41,976 nt of DNA from Chloroflexota bacterium (GTDB lineage: Bacteria > Chloroflexota > Dehalococcoidia > UBA2979). Each line of letters opens with the position of its first letter. Position 1 is the stretch's first letter. A program made the position numbers and the translations under genes. The notes under the pieces were generated by a model that was given only the letters and a program-made list of their open reading frames with translations, had not been told where the DNA came from and searched no databases. The stretch spans positions 1-41,976 of the forward strand of contig VGPD01000016.1 of assembly GCA_016875635.1 (NCBI GenBank), written 5' to 3'. Shown here piece by piece: positions 8,901-17,590 of the stretch.

Positions 8901-10025
8901 CTACGCCGAAACGTACGCGGCGAGGGTGGCGTTGGCGCGGCCGTTTTCAAATCGCTCGCCCAGGCCGGCCACCTTCACGCGCTGGACGTACTCCTTGACC
9001 TGCCGTTGCCGGACAGCGAGGGCGATCTGCGCGCCCTCCGCCATCAAGGTTGGATCGGAGCCGCCGCCGAGCAGGATGGCCAGCGCCGCACTGGACGGTG
9101 TCCCGCGCTGGGCGGGGTTCTGCCCACCGGTGCCGGCAATCAGACCCAGTTCGATCTCGTCCAGGTAGGAGTGGATCTCCTCTTTGCGTTGCGGGTCCGT
9201 CTGGGAAAGGTACTGGAGGTGCATCACGCCGAACGCGACGTGCCGCGACTCGTCCGAGGCCGCCAGCCGGTAGATCGCCTTCTCCGCTGCGTTGTAGGAC
9301 ATGCGCTCTCCCATCCGGAAGATCGAGAGCACCAGGCCCTCGCCCGAGATGTGCAGGCGCGCGGACATCTCTGTGAAGTCGCGTGCGGAGTCTATAGCGC
9401 CGCCGGAAAGCGCGACGTTCGTTGTCTGTGACATCAGCCCGCCGCCGTTGGCGAAGGCTCGCTTGCGGAACACGTCCATGTGCCGCGCTTCGTCCATGAT
9501 CTGGGAGATCAGGAACATGCGTGGCTCGTAGTAGTCCGGCGTGGTCTGGGAGATCCACTTTCCGGGGACGTCACCTGCGACGAATTCCACCTCGGTCAGG
9601 AACGTGGCGAGCTGGCACTCGGCCCGCTCGATGTCGTCCGGGAGTTCCTCCATCGTCTCCCACGGGACATCCACAGCGGAGGACCACTGACGTTGCACAG
9701 CCTCCTCGTAGAGCTGGGAGGCGTTCTTCAGCCAGATGTCGCCTTTCGTCCGGATGGAGTAGTTGCCGACGCGTGCTGCGTTGGCCCGTGTCAATGACCC
9801 GCGCGGACGGCCGCTCATGTTGTTTGACCAGTCAGGGATTTCGGCGAACGGGCCACGGTCGATGTCCTGGAGAAGCAGGCCACCCGCGTCGGGGTCTGAG
9901 TCGATCCGTGCACCGAATGTTTCACGCGGAAGCAGCCAGTCGAGGCGGTATCCGTTCTTGCGGCCCTCCTCCATTAGCTGCTGGAACGAGGTGATGTACT
10001 TCTCGGGCTTCGCCTCGGTGGCCAT
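8901..10025 (-). CDS. Ferritin-fold di-iron oxygenase-like protein
   Basis: 374 residues with a complete carboxylate-bridged di-iron site of the R2/PaaA type: Glu136 (AECQLATF), Glu179 and His182 (DEARH), Glu229 (SGEGL), Glu259 and His262 (DESRH). Such enzymes activate oxygen to epoxidise or hydroxylate substrates, often CoA esters (BoxB, PaaA). The PaaA comparison comes from ligand layout, and the protein is longer than PaaA. It is first in the minus-strand operon, 88 bases before the inactive paralogue, so a heteromer is likely. Reductase genes are not seen in the window. The divergent MFS gene shares its upstream region. Confidence 0.75.
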   Translation of the reverse strand: MATEAKPEKYITSFQQLMEEGRKNGYRLDWLLPRETFGARIDSDPDAGGLLLQDIDRGPFAEIPDWSNNMSGRPRGSLTRANAARVGNYSIRTKGDIWLKNASQLYEEAVQRQWSSAVDVPWETMEELPDDIERAECQLATFLTEVEFVAGDVPGKWISQTTPDYYEPRMFLISQIMDEARHMDVFRKRAFANGGGLMSQTTNVALSGGAIDSARDFTEMSARLHISGEGLVLSIFRMGERMSYNAAEKAIYRLAASDESRHVAFGVMHLQYLSQTDPQRKEEIHSYLDEIELGLIAGTGGQNPAQRGTPSSAALAILLGGGSDPTLMAEGAQIALAVRQRQVKEYVQRVKVAGLGERFENGRANATLAAYVSA

Positions 10026-10083
10026 TGCGTCCCTCGCAGTTCAGCGCGCAACGCGACCATGGCCGCGAGCACCGGTCGGCCGG

Positions 10084-10113
10084 AGGATACAAGGTGTATG
10101 CGAAGGCTGTAAA
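10084..10113 (-). promoter_or_regulatory. Possible promoter of the ferritin-fold operon
   Basis: On the minus strand TTTACA is followed after 18 bases by TATCCT, matching -35 and -10 boxes at four to five of six positions each. It lies 59 bases before the start at 10025, in an A/T-richer patch of a 257-base divergent intergenic region (10026-10282). Nothing else was recognised there except the ribosome site of the MFS gene. Confidence 0.35.
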
Positions 10114-10282
10114 CAGTGCTCGTCCGTTTCGCGTTGCACGTTTCGTTTGAATCCGTCGGCGGACGATCGAGATGTGGCGCCGGCGCGCTCCAATCGCCGG
10201 TCAGTACGCGAGGCGGATGTTACCGTTCCGCTTCCGGCGGCTGGCTGTAGCCCGTGGCGCTGAAGACGGCAGGGGGGCACCA

Positions 10283-11566
10283 ATGAGGGCCATCGCGCAC
10301 CGCCTGCCAGTGCACTATGGCTGGCTCCTCGTCTGCGCGGCTGTCATCAATAACACCGTCTCGAACATGGCAACATTCTGGGCGGTGGGCCTCTGGATTC
10401 CCGCCATCGCCGACGACTTTAGTGTGGCCCGCACACCGGTGGTGACGGTGTTCATGGCGGGCCAGGCCGTCTCTGCGCTGGTCGGCCCGTTTGTCGGTCG
10501 GTACATCGACCGGCACGGCTCGCGAGGGCCTCTCCTGCTGGGCTCCGTCCTGCTCCCCGCCACACTCGTAGTCACTTCGCTGGCGAACGGATTGCCGGTC
10601 TTGTTCCTGGGGTGGTCGTTGGTCGGTTTCGTCCGCGGGTTCTCGCAGCCGATCCCGTTCAACTGGTTGATGACGCGCTGGTTCGACGGACGCCAGCGCC
10701 AGTCTGCGATCGGCGTCGTCACGATCGGATTCAGCCTCGGTGGTGCGACGCTGCTGCCGCTGCTCGCGAGCGTGCAGACCGGGACGAGCTGGTCGTTCAC
10801 GATGCAGATCACCGCCGTCACGATTCTGGTGGTACAGGGCGTGACGGCGCTGTTCCTGGTCCGTGACCGTCCGGCGGACCTCGGTCTGGAGCCGAGTGTC
10901 GGCAAGAGCGACCGCGGACGGCGCCTGCTGGCCGCCGAGGACGACTGGGGATTCACCGCCACCGAGGCGCTTCGCAGCACCGCGTTCTGGCTCCTGGGTG
11001 TGGGCCTGATGCTCTTCTTCATGGGGCAGGGTTCGGTCACGAACCTCGGCATCGATTTCTTCCACAGCCGAGGTGTGCAGGCCGGTGCCGCGATCTTCGC
11101 TGTGAGTTCGCTCGTCCGCACGATCGCGCGGCTGCCGCTCGGGATGACGTTGTCCAGGTACAAGTCGCCATACCCGGTAGGGGTGATCGTGGCGATCTCC
11201 CAAGGGGTCGCGCTGGCTGCGCTCCTGATCAACACGGACACGGTCGGTATCGCTATCTTCGTAGCACTGTGGGGCGTCGGCGGGGCATTCGGTCCGATGC
11301 TGGAACCGCTCTTCATCGCCCATGTGTTCGGTGTCAGGCATTTCGGTGCGGTCAGCGGCAGCGTGGCGATGGTGGCCTTCGTGGGTCAGCTGGCCGGTTC
11401 GATCGGCGGAGCGTTCCTCTTCGACCTAACTGGGTCGTACTCGATCCCGTACTGGCTCTACACGATCGGATTTGGCCTCTCAGCCGTGCTGCTGTTCTCC
11501 GTCCGCTGGGCGGAGCGCCTTCCGACCCATCGCGTTCGCGCGGCAGCGATGGGCCCCGTCCGCTGA
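10283..11566 (+). CDS. MFS transporter (oxalate/formate or monocarboxylate carrier-like)
   Basis: 427 residues and about 12 membrane helices. VHYGWLLVCAAVINNTVSNMATFWAVG opens helix 1, and the loop after helix 2 reads GRYIDRHGSRGPLL, the MFS A-motif region. GRY..RHG and the YGW start are typical of the oxalate:formate antiporter/monocarboxylate porter branch. AGGGGGG lies before the ATG at 10283; an in-frame start at 10172 would add a basic leader without a ribosome site. It likely imports the carboxylate handled by the neighbouring acyl-CoA genes, but that link is only positional. Confidence 0.8.
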   Translation: MRAIAHRLPVHYGWLLVCAAVINNTVSNMATFWAVGLWIPAIADDFSVARTPVVTVFMAGQAVSALVGPFVGRYIDRHGSRGPLLLGSVLLPATLVVTSLANGLPVLFLGWSLVGFVRGFSQPIPFNWLMTRWFDGRQRQSAIGVVTIGFSLGGATLLPLLASVQTGTSWSFTMQITAVTILVVQGVTALFLVRDRPADLGLEPSVGKSDRGRRLLAAEDDWGFTATEALRSTAFWLLGVGLMLFFMGQGSVTNLGIDFFHSRGVQAGAAIFAVSSLVRTIARLPLGMTLSRYKSPYPVGVIVAISQGVALAALLINTDTVGIAIFVALWGVGGAFGPMLEPLFIAHVFGVRHFGAVSGSVAMVAFVGQLAGSIGGAFLFDLTGSYSIPYWLYTIGFGLSAVLLFSVRWAERLPTHRVRAAAMGPVR

Positions 11567-11628
11567 AGCAACAGGCGGGGTTTGGCCTATCGTGACAGTG
11601 TTGTCCGTCCGAGAGAGGTGGACGAGCC

Positions 11629-12978
11629 ATGCCTGACGACCGGGGTGTCCCGCGACGCGTCGTGATCATGGGTGCGTCTGGGCGAGACTTCCACAACTTC
11701 AACGTGGTCTTCCGTCACGATGTCGAGGTGAAGGTGGTGGCATTCACGGCTGCGCAGATCCCGGGGATCGCTGGCCGCCGTTACCCCGCCTCCCTCGCGG
11801 GCCCGCTGTATCCGGACGGCATTCCGATCGAAGAAGAGAACGACCTCGAAGCGATCGGCCAGCGCGAGCAGGCGGATGAGGTGATCTTCGCGTACAGCGA
11901 CGTGCGGCACGAGACCGTCATGCATGCAGCTTCTCGTGCGCTGGCGATGGGGGCGGACTTCCGGATCCTGGGCACTGACGCCACGATGCTCACGGCGTCC
12001 GTTCCGGTCATTGCGATCTCGGCGATGAGGACGGGCTGCGGGAAGTCGCAGACGGCCCGCTGGCTCAGCCGACGCCTCCGCACCCACGGGCTGCGCGTCG
12101 CGGTGGTGCGCCATCCGATGCCGTATGGAGACCTCGATCGCCAGCGGTCGCAGCGGTTCGCCTAGCGTGAGGACCTCGATGTCGCCGACTGCACCATCGA
12201 GGAACGCGAGGAGTACGAGCCACACATCGCCACCGGGACGGTGGTGTTCGCGGGCGTCGACTACGCCGAGGTGCTGGCGCAGGCTGAGCACGCAGCTGAC
12301 GTGATCATCTGGGATGGCGGGAACAACGACTTCCCGTTTGTCCGTCCGGACCTGCACGTCGTGTTGACCGACACGCTGCGCTCCGCGGATGCGGCGGCGT
12401 ACCACCCCGGCGAGGCCACGCTGCGGATGGCGGACGTGGTGGTGCTGGCGAAGGTGAACGCGGCCACCGACGAACAGGTCGTGGAAGCGGAGATCAGGGC
12501 TCGTGCACTGAACCCGCGGGCGACAGTGGTGCGGGCAGCCTCGCCCGTCACGCTGGACTTCGCGGGACGGGTGAGAGGGCGGCGTGTCCTTGCGGTGGAC
12601 GATGGCCCGACTCTGACGCACGGCGGCTTACCCTTCGGCGCCGGATACTCGGCGGCGGTCGAGGCGGGCGCGGTGGTGGTCGATCCGTTGCCGTACGCCG
12701 ACGAGGAGATCCGGGGGATGCTGCGGCGCTATCCGCATGTGAAATCCGTACTGCCCGCGCTGGGATACGGGGCTGCGCAGCTGGCCGCGCTTGGGCGCAG
12801 CATCGCGGCAACCCCGGTGGATTTCATTGTCTCCGGGACGCCGATTGATCTCGCCGCGCTGGTCAACGTCCCGCAGCCGATCCTGCGCGCTCGCTGTGAG
12901 TTAGCGGATGCGGGCGAGCCGACGCTCGGGGAAATCGTTGATGCGAAACTGCGGGACCTGGGGTTGCTGACGCGGTAG
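11629..12978 (+). pseudogene. Cyclic 2,3-diphosphoglycerate synthetase-like GTPase/ATPase, interrupted by in-frame TAG
   Basis: One continuous frame codes for the family from MPDDRGVPRRVVIMGASGRD to KLRDLGLLTR (about 449 codons, normal length), except for TAG at 12163-12165. The bases on both sides still code for conserved family sequence: HPMPYGDLDRQRSQRFA, then the stop, then REDLDVADCTIEEREEYEPH. A P-loop-like segment, AMRTGCGKSQTARWL, lies before the stop. The family joins 2,3-bisphosphoglycerate into its cyclic form in some archaea; the role in bacteria is unclear. A single C-to-A change in a Ser codon (TCG) would make TAG. Other genes here use TAG as a normal stop. It could be a recent nonsense mutation, a sequencing error, or readthrough. 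Confidence 0.75.
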
Positions 12979-12986
12979 CCGGCGGC

Positions 12987-14288
12987 TCAGGCCCTGCGCC
13001 CACGAAGCACGAATAGCGAGGCAACGAACCCGAGCGCCAGCGCGCCGGCCCCCGCAGTCAACGCATCGCGATCCATGAACGCGGCGAAGAGCAGCGTGCT
13101 TGCCAGGCCGACCACGGCGGTCACCGGTACGCCCGCGACCGTCCCGCGAATGCGGAATGGGCGCACCTGGTCGCGACGGGATCGCCGGAGTGCGATCACG
13201 GCAGCGTTGACCGCAAGGAACTGGCCGAACACCGCGAACGTGGTGACCTGGGCGACGAAGCCGATGTTCCCTGAGAGGACGAACGCTGCGGCGATCGAGG
13301 TGAGGACCAGCGTCGCCGTCGAGGGCGTACCCCGGCCGGAGACGGCAGCCAGCACGCCAGGCAGGAGCCGTCGATGTGCCATCCCGTAGGTGATCCGGGC
13401 ACCGGTTGCCAGGAGGAGCAGCACGGTGTTGAACGTGGCAAAGAGCGCGATCACCGACAGCGCATCGGCCAGCCGGTCGTTCGCAGCGGTCCGCACGACG
13501 AGCGCCAGCGGGGCCGCGGACACTGAGAGTTCCTGCCACGGGACCACCGCTGTCGCGACCAGCGCCACCGTAAGGTAGAACACGGAGGTGATCCCGACGG
13601 CCAGCAGGACGGCACGGGGGATGGTTGAAGTAGGGCCCTTGGTCTCTTCCGAGAGCGACACCATCTCCTCAAAGCCTTCGTACGCAAAGAACACCAGCGC
13701 GGTGGCAGCGAGGATCCCCGTTATCCCGTGCGGGGCATCAAAGAACGTCGCCGGCGGTAGGTCCGGGAGGCCCACGGCGATCACGAGCAGCAGCCCGCCT
13801 CCTTCGATGACCGCGAATAGCATCGCCAGGCCGGCCGTCTCGCGGACCCCCGCATAGACGATCACCGCGCAGACGAGGATCGCGGCGATGGCGACCGCGC
13901 GCTGATCCCAACCGAATAGCTCCTCCGCATACCCGCCGAAGCCGAGCGCCACCGCGCCCGCTCCGACCACGTTGACGATGACGTCGAGCCATCCGGTGAT
14001 GAACCCGGTGCGTGATCCGAAGGCCTCCTCGGCGTAGGCGGCGCTTGCGCCAGCCTCGGGAAACATCCCGGCGAGTTCGGCGAAGGTGAAGCCGGTCACG
14101 GCCGCGAGCACCGCGGCGGCGAGGAAGGCGACCCAGGTCGCGCTTCCCGCATCCGCTGATGCCTCGCCCACGAGGACGTAGATCCCGGCGCCGAGGATGA
14201 TCCCGATCCCGGAGATCGTGACGGGCCAGAGGCCCAGGGCTCGACGCAACTCCGGTTCGGGCCGAGATGTCGCGGGAGGCGCCGGCAT
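12987..14288 (-). CDS. APC-superfamily amino acid permease
   Basis: 433 residues with about 12 membrane helices. Helix 1 holds GIGIILGAGIYVLVGE, the discontinuous GxG substrate-binding segment of APC transporters; FTFAELAGMFPEAGASAAYAEEAFG and FFAYEGFEEMVSLSEETKGP are further APC hallmarks. A 49-codon upstream extension is possible, but AGGAGAT lies six bases before the ATG chosen. It probably takes up cationic or neutral amino acids; specificity is not predictable. It converges on the cDPG-synthetase-like gene with 8 bases between stops, and lies 70 bases after the universal stress gene on the same strand. Confidence 0.85.
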   Translation of the reverse strand: MPAPPATSRPEPELRRALGLWPVTISGIGIILGAGIYVLVGEASADAGSATWVAFLAAAVLAAVTGFTFAELAGMFPEAGASAAYAEEAFGSRTGFITGWLDVIVNVVGAGAVALGFGGYAEELFGWDQRAVAIAAILVCAVIVYAGVRETAGLAMLFAVIEGGGLLLVIAVGLPDLPPATFFDAPHGITGILAATALVFFAYEGFEEMVSLSEETKGPTSTIPRAVLLAVGITSVFYLTVALVATAVVPWQELSVSAAPLALVVRTAANDRLADALSVIALFATFNTVLLLLATGARITYGMAHRRLLPGVLAAVSGRGTPSTATLVLTSIAAAFVLSGNIGFVAQVTTFAVFGQFLAVNAAVIALRRSRRDQVRPFRIRGTVAGVPVTAVVGLASTLLFAAFMDRDALTAGAGALALGFVASLFVLRGRRA

Positions 14289-14358
14289 CGCAATCTCCTG
14301 GCAGACGCTGTTGCCGGAGTCCGCGCGCAGGCTCCGGCGAGTGCGCGGAAAGCGGACG

Positions 14359-14841
14359 CTACTTGGCCCGTGGGTGGACCAGCAGCACGGGGATGTCGTC
14401 CATGTGCCGCAACACGTGATCCGCCACGGAGCCAAGGACAGTACGCCGGAAGCCTGAACGTCCGTGGGTGGACATGAGCACGATTTCGGCCTTGCGCTTC
14501 TGCGCCTCGCTCACGATCGCGTCACCCGGGACGCCCTGCAGGATGACTGTTTCGATATTCGTGACGCCTGCTCGCTCCAACTCCTTCCTCACCGTAGCGA
14601 GTTCGGTTTCGGCGGCCGACCGCTGGGCGGCAATCATCTGGTCCACCAGCTCGAGGCCCAGGGCGGCGACGCTGCCGTATTCGAACCCCGCCGATGTTGT
14701 CTTGGCCAGGATCTGAGACGGGGAGTCGATCACTTCGACGACGGTCACGGTGCCCCCGGGCGCGAGAACCTGTGGGACATGCCGGAGCGCCGCCCGCGCG
14801 AGTTCGGAACCGTCGGTGGTGAGCAGGACACTCTGATACAT
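14359..14841 (-). CDS. Universal stress protein (UspA family)
   Basis: 160 residues, one Usp domain. MYQSVLLTTDGSELARAALRHV is the first strand and helix with the conserved DGS. Near the end, STHGRSGFRRTVLGS matches the ATP-binding loop [G/S]-2x-G-9x-G-S of MJ0577-type Usps, so nucleotide binding is likely. RBS GAGGAA precedes the ATG. It diverges from the DosR-like response regulator at 15255. In mycobacteria several Usps belong to the DosR regulon, and the same link is possible here. Confidence 0.9.
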   Translation of the reverse strand: MYQSVLLTTDGSELARAALRHVPQVLAPGGTVTVVEVIDSPSQILAKTTSAGFEYGSVAALGLELVDQMIAAQRSAAETELATVRKELERAGVTNIETVILQGVPGDAIVSEAQKRKAEIVLMSTHGRSGFRRTVLGSVADHVLRHMDDIPVLLVHPRAK

Positions 14842-14962
14842 GGCAATTCCTCTTCGGGGGTCACGGTACCGTTGACGTCGGATTCCGAATCTGAGGGCCG
14901 GACGCCGATGTCTACGCCCTCGTCATCGTCTCCGGGGGAAGGTGGCCACAACACTGTCTACC

Positions 14963-15040
14963 GTCCCCTGCTGAGGTGACGTTTTACCCCTTTTCGGGCG
15001 TCCCCTGCGACACGATTGTCCCCTCCAGCGCAAGTCCCAG
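14963..15040. promoter_or_regulatory. Repeated GTCCC half-sites in the usp/regulator intergenic region
   Basis: The 413-base gap 14842-15254 has no convincing gene. GTCCCCTG occurs at 14963 and 15000, GTCCCCTC at 15018 and GTCCCAG at 15034; GGGGGACTC lies at 15171. GTCCC and GGGAC are the half-sites of the mycobacterial DosR box. No full palindrome was found, so this is a suggestion of autoregulation only. Confidence 0.3.
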
Positions 15041-15254
15041 GGGCGCGACTTCACAATCCTGAGGTGAGGCACGCCTGGTTCATGACCGCGGAACTCACGA
15101 AGGACGTTGCTCCAGCGGTCCGTTCGCGCAAGGTGCGGGCGCGCGGAAATGCCCGAAGGTCACCCCGAGCGGGGGACTCTTGGGGCGAACGGGCGCTCAG
15201 GAGTCTGTGATACTGGCCAGAGCGAGCCGGACAGGAGCGTAGGAAGAGGCGCAG

Positions 15255-15938
15255 ATGCTCACCGAGTCCTCCAGTACGCCCGCGGAGCCGCCGATCCGAA
15301 TCATGCTGGTCGACGACCACGAGGTGGTCCGCCGGGGGTTGCAGGCCATCCTCGACCGAAATCCGGCGCTGCGAGTCGTGGGCGAAGCGAACACTGTGGC
15401 CAGCGCCGTCAAGGAGGCCGCACAAATTCACCCGGATGTCGTAGTGATGGACTTGCGCCTCCCGGATGGCTCAGGCGTCACTGCGTGTCGTGAGATTAGA
15501 GACGCGCAGCCTGATGTGAAGGTGCTGATTCTGACGTCGCACGCCGACGAGGATGCCCTGTTCTCGGCCGTGCTGGCTGGTGCCGCGGGGTACGTCCTGA
15601 AAGACCTCGATACTGCGGCGATCCAGCGAGCGATTGTCACTGTGGGGCGGGGCGGCTCGCTGCTGGACCCGCAGATGACCACCCGGCTGCTCGAGCGGAT
15701 GCGGCATGGGAGTGCGCAACACCCGGCGGACGACAAGTTCGCCGATCTCACGCCTCAGGAAGACCGGATTCTGGACATGATCGGCGAGGGGCTGACGAAC
15801 CGTCAGATTGCCGATCGCCTGTCCCTGAGCGAGAAGACCGTGAAAAATTACGTGTCTGAATTGTACGCGAAACTGCACGTCGACCGGCGTACGCAAGCGG
15901 CCACACTGGCCACGGAACGGCGGCTCCGCAAGGGGTAG
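15255..15938 (+). CDS. NarL/LuxR-type response regulator, DosR (DevR)-like
   Basis: 227 residues. The receiver domain begins IRIMLVDDHEVVRRGLQAILD, with acidic pocket Asp20/Asp21 and phospho-acceptor Asp66 (VVMDLRLPDGSG). A LuxR helix-turn-helix follows at about 163-215: LTPQEDRILDMIGEGLTNRQIADRL, SEKTVKNYVSELYAKL. Both domains resemble mycobacterial DosR more than generic NarL members, including DDHEVVRRGL, AGAAGYVLKD and RRTQAA. The kinase gene follows 81 bases downstream. With a Usp gene on one side and Hsp20 on the other, it probably drives a stress or dormancy response; the name dosR is not assigned because the signal is unknown. Confidence 0.85.
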   Translation: MLTESSSTPAEPPIRIMLVDDHEVVRRGLQAILDRNPALRVVGEANTVASAVKEAAQIHPDVVVMDLRLPDGSGVTACREIRDAQPDVKVLILTSHADEDALFSAVLAGAAGYVLKDLDTAAIQRAIVTVGRGGSLLDPQMTTRLLERMRHGSAQHPADDKFADLTPQEDRILDMIGEGLTNRQIADRLSLSEKTVKNYVSELYAKLHVDRRTQAATLATERRLRKG

Positions 15939-16019
15939 GGGACGCGTCGGGGAATCTGACGGTCGGGGCGCGGGCGTCATCGCACCGCGGGCGGCGACTA
16001 TCATGAATCGTACCGGTTC

Positions 16020-17462
16020 GTGAGTCGTTCGGATGCTCCCATGGATACGATTCCTGAATTGCAAGACGAACTCTTCCGCGTCATTGTCGATGATGCGCCG
16101 GACGGGATCGTTCTGGTCGACCGGGCCGGTCGGATCGTCTTTGCCAACCGACATGTGACTGAACTGTTCGGGTACGCACCCGATGAACTCCAGGGCCAGC
16201 GCGTCGAGGTCCTCATTCCAGAGGACAGGCGGGCGATCCACATCATCCATCGCGAGATATACCAGGAGCACCCTGCGACTCGCCCCATGGGCAGCGGCCT
16301 CGATCTTGACGGTCGCCGTCGCGACGGCTCTGTCTTCCCCGTGGAGATCAGCCTGAGTTTGCTCAGTACCGGTGACGGCGATCTGGCCGTCGCCGTCGTC
16401 CGTGATGTCTCTCGTCAGCGGCGTAGCGAAGAGTCGTTGCGGCGCAGCGAGGAGCGCCATCGTCTGCTGACGGAGCATGCACAGGATGTGATCTTCCGGT
16501 ACCGGCTCCTGCCCACGCCAGGTTTCGAATACGTCAGCGCTGCGATGACTCGCCTGCTCGGCTACGGAGTTGAAGAGTTCTACGTGGACGACCAGCTCAT
16601 CTTCCGTGTGGTGCATCCGGAGGATCGCTCGCTCCTGGAACGGGCCTTCACAGCAGACGGTCCGCGGACGTTCGCGCTGCGTCTCCAGCACCGTGACGGG
16701 ACCATCCGCTGGTTCGAGCAGAGCATGTCTCCGGTCATGGACGATCACGGGGTGACGGTGGGCCTCGAAGGGATCGCTCGCGACGTGACGGAACGGCGGG
16801 CAGCCGACGAAGAGCGCGGTCGCCTGTTGGCCAAGGTTGAACGCCAGATCGAGCGGGAGCGGATCGCCGGGGACCTGCACGACGAGACGATCCAGTCGAT
16901 CTATGCCGTGGGCCTCGCACTCCACGCCGCCCTCGCAGATGTCTCGGTGACGAAGGAGGCGGCGCTGGAGCACACGATCGAGGATCTCAACTCCGTCATC
17001 GTGGAACTTCGTACCTACATGCAAGGGTTGAGCGGGCAGGCATCCGGCGGAGGGGCGGAGCCGCTCGCCGCTCGGATCGAGTCGCTGGTCCGAGGTGGCA
17101 GGGTCCCACGATGGGAGATCATGGTCGCTTCCGACCTGGTGCTCGACCCGGCCTTCGAGCGCCATGTCTATCTCCTCGCCAAGGAACTCATCTCGAACGT
17201 CCAGCGACACGCGCAGGCTCACGAGGCGACGCTGACCATCGCCCGAGAAGGTCTGGCCGGAGCGGATCAGTTGCGGATTTGCGTGACAGACGATGGCGTC
17301 GGTTTCGACCGGTCCCAGGTACCACCCACCAGTTTTGGATTCCGTTCGATGGAACACCGGGTAGCCCTCTTCGATGGCTCGATGGTCGTCGACTCTCGCC
17401 CGGGCACCGGGACGACGATCGAGATTTCCCTGCCGTTGACGGCGCCGCCGCCCCCTCAATAA
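16020..17462 (+). CDS. PAS-PAS sensor histidine kinase (DesK/NarX type)
   Basis: 480 residues without membrane helices, so probably cytosolic. PAS1 is at about 13-130 (DAPDGIVLVDRAGRIVFANRH) and PAS2 at about 140-260. The HisKA_3 box RIAGDLHDETIQSIYAVGLAL carries phospho-accepting His287. The HATPase domain has ELISNVQRHA (Asn393), VTDDGVGFD and GTGTTIEISLP. This is the kinase class that pairs with NarL-type regulators, and it follows one. DosS/DosT use haem GAF domains; here PAS domains take that place, so the signal (redox, gas, small molecule) may differ. The start is uncertain: GTG at 16020 or ATG at 16041, neither with a clear ribosome site. Confidence 0.85.
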   Translation: MSRSDAPMDTIPELQDELFRVIVDDAPDGIVLVDRAGRIVFANRHVTELFGYAPDELQGQRVEVLIPEDRRAIHIIHREIYQEHPATRPMGSGLDLDGRRRDGSVFPVEISLSLLSTGDGDLAVAVVRDVSRQRRSEESLRRSEERHRLLTEHAQDVIFRYRLLPTPGFEYVSAAMTRLLGYGVEEFYVDDQLIFRVVHPEDRSLLERAFTADGPRTFALRLQHRDGTIRWFEQSMSPVMDDHGVTVGLEGIARDVTERRAADEERGRLLAKVERQIERERIAGDLHDETIQSIYAVGLALHAALADVSVTKEAALEHTIEDLNSVIVELRTYMQGLSGQASGGGAEPLAARIESLVRGGRVPRWEIMVASDLVLDPAFERHVYLLAKELISNVQRHAQAHEATLTIAREGLAGADQLRICVTDDGVGFDRSQVPPTSFGFRSMEHRVALFDGSMVVDSRPGTGTTIEISLPLTAPPPPQ

Positions 17463-17557
17463 CCGGGCATTCGGCGAGGCGAGGACGTTAGTAACCGCCA
17501 ATACCCTCCCTCCGTCCCTCCTTTGAGGCAGCCATCGGTAGCGAAACTGAGCCAAGA

Positions 17558-17586
17558 TGGAGGCTGTCGCCTCCACAGGAGGAGGC
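17558..17586 (+). promoter_or_regulatory. Competing hairpins over the Hsp20 ribosome site
   Basis: TGGAGGC (17558-17564) and GCCTCCA (17569-17575) form a 7-bp stem with loop TGTC. The same GCCTCC can instead pair with GGAGGC (17581-17586) in the Shine-Dalgarno AGGAGGAGGC, hiding it. Small heat-shock genes are often controlled by RNA thermometers, and this layout would permit it. Inference from base pairing only. Confidence 0.4.
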
Positions 17587-17590
17587 GACC

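Noticed and set aside
12163-12165. Genome-wide amber recoding
   Set aside because: Other intact genes in the window end in TAG at the expected family length (for example at 2707-2709 and 6909-6911), so TAG works as a stop here.
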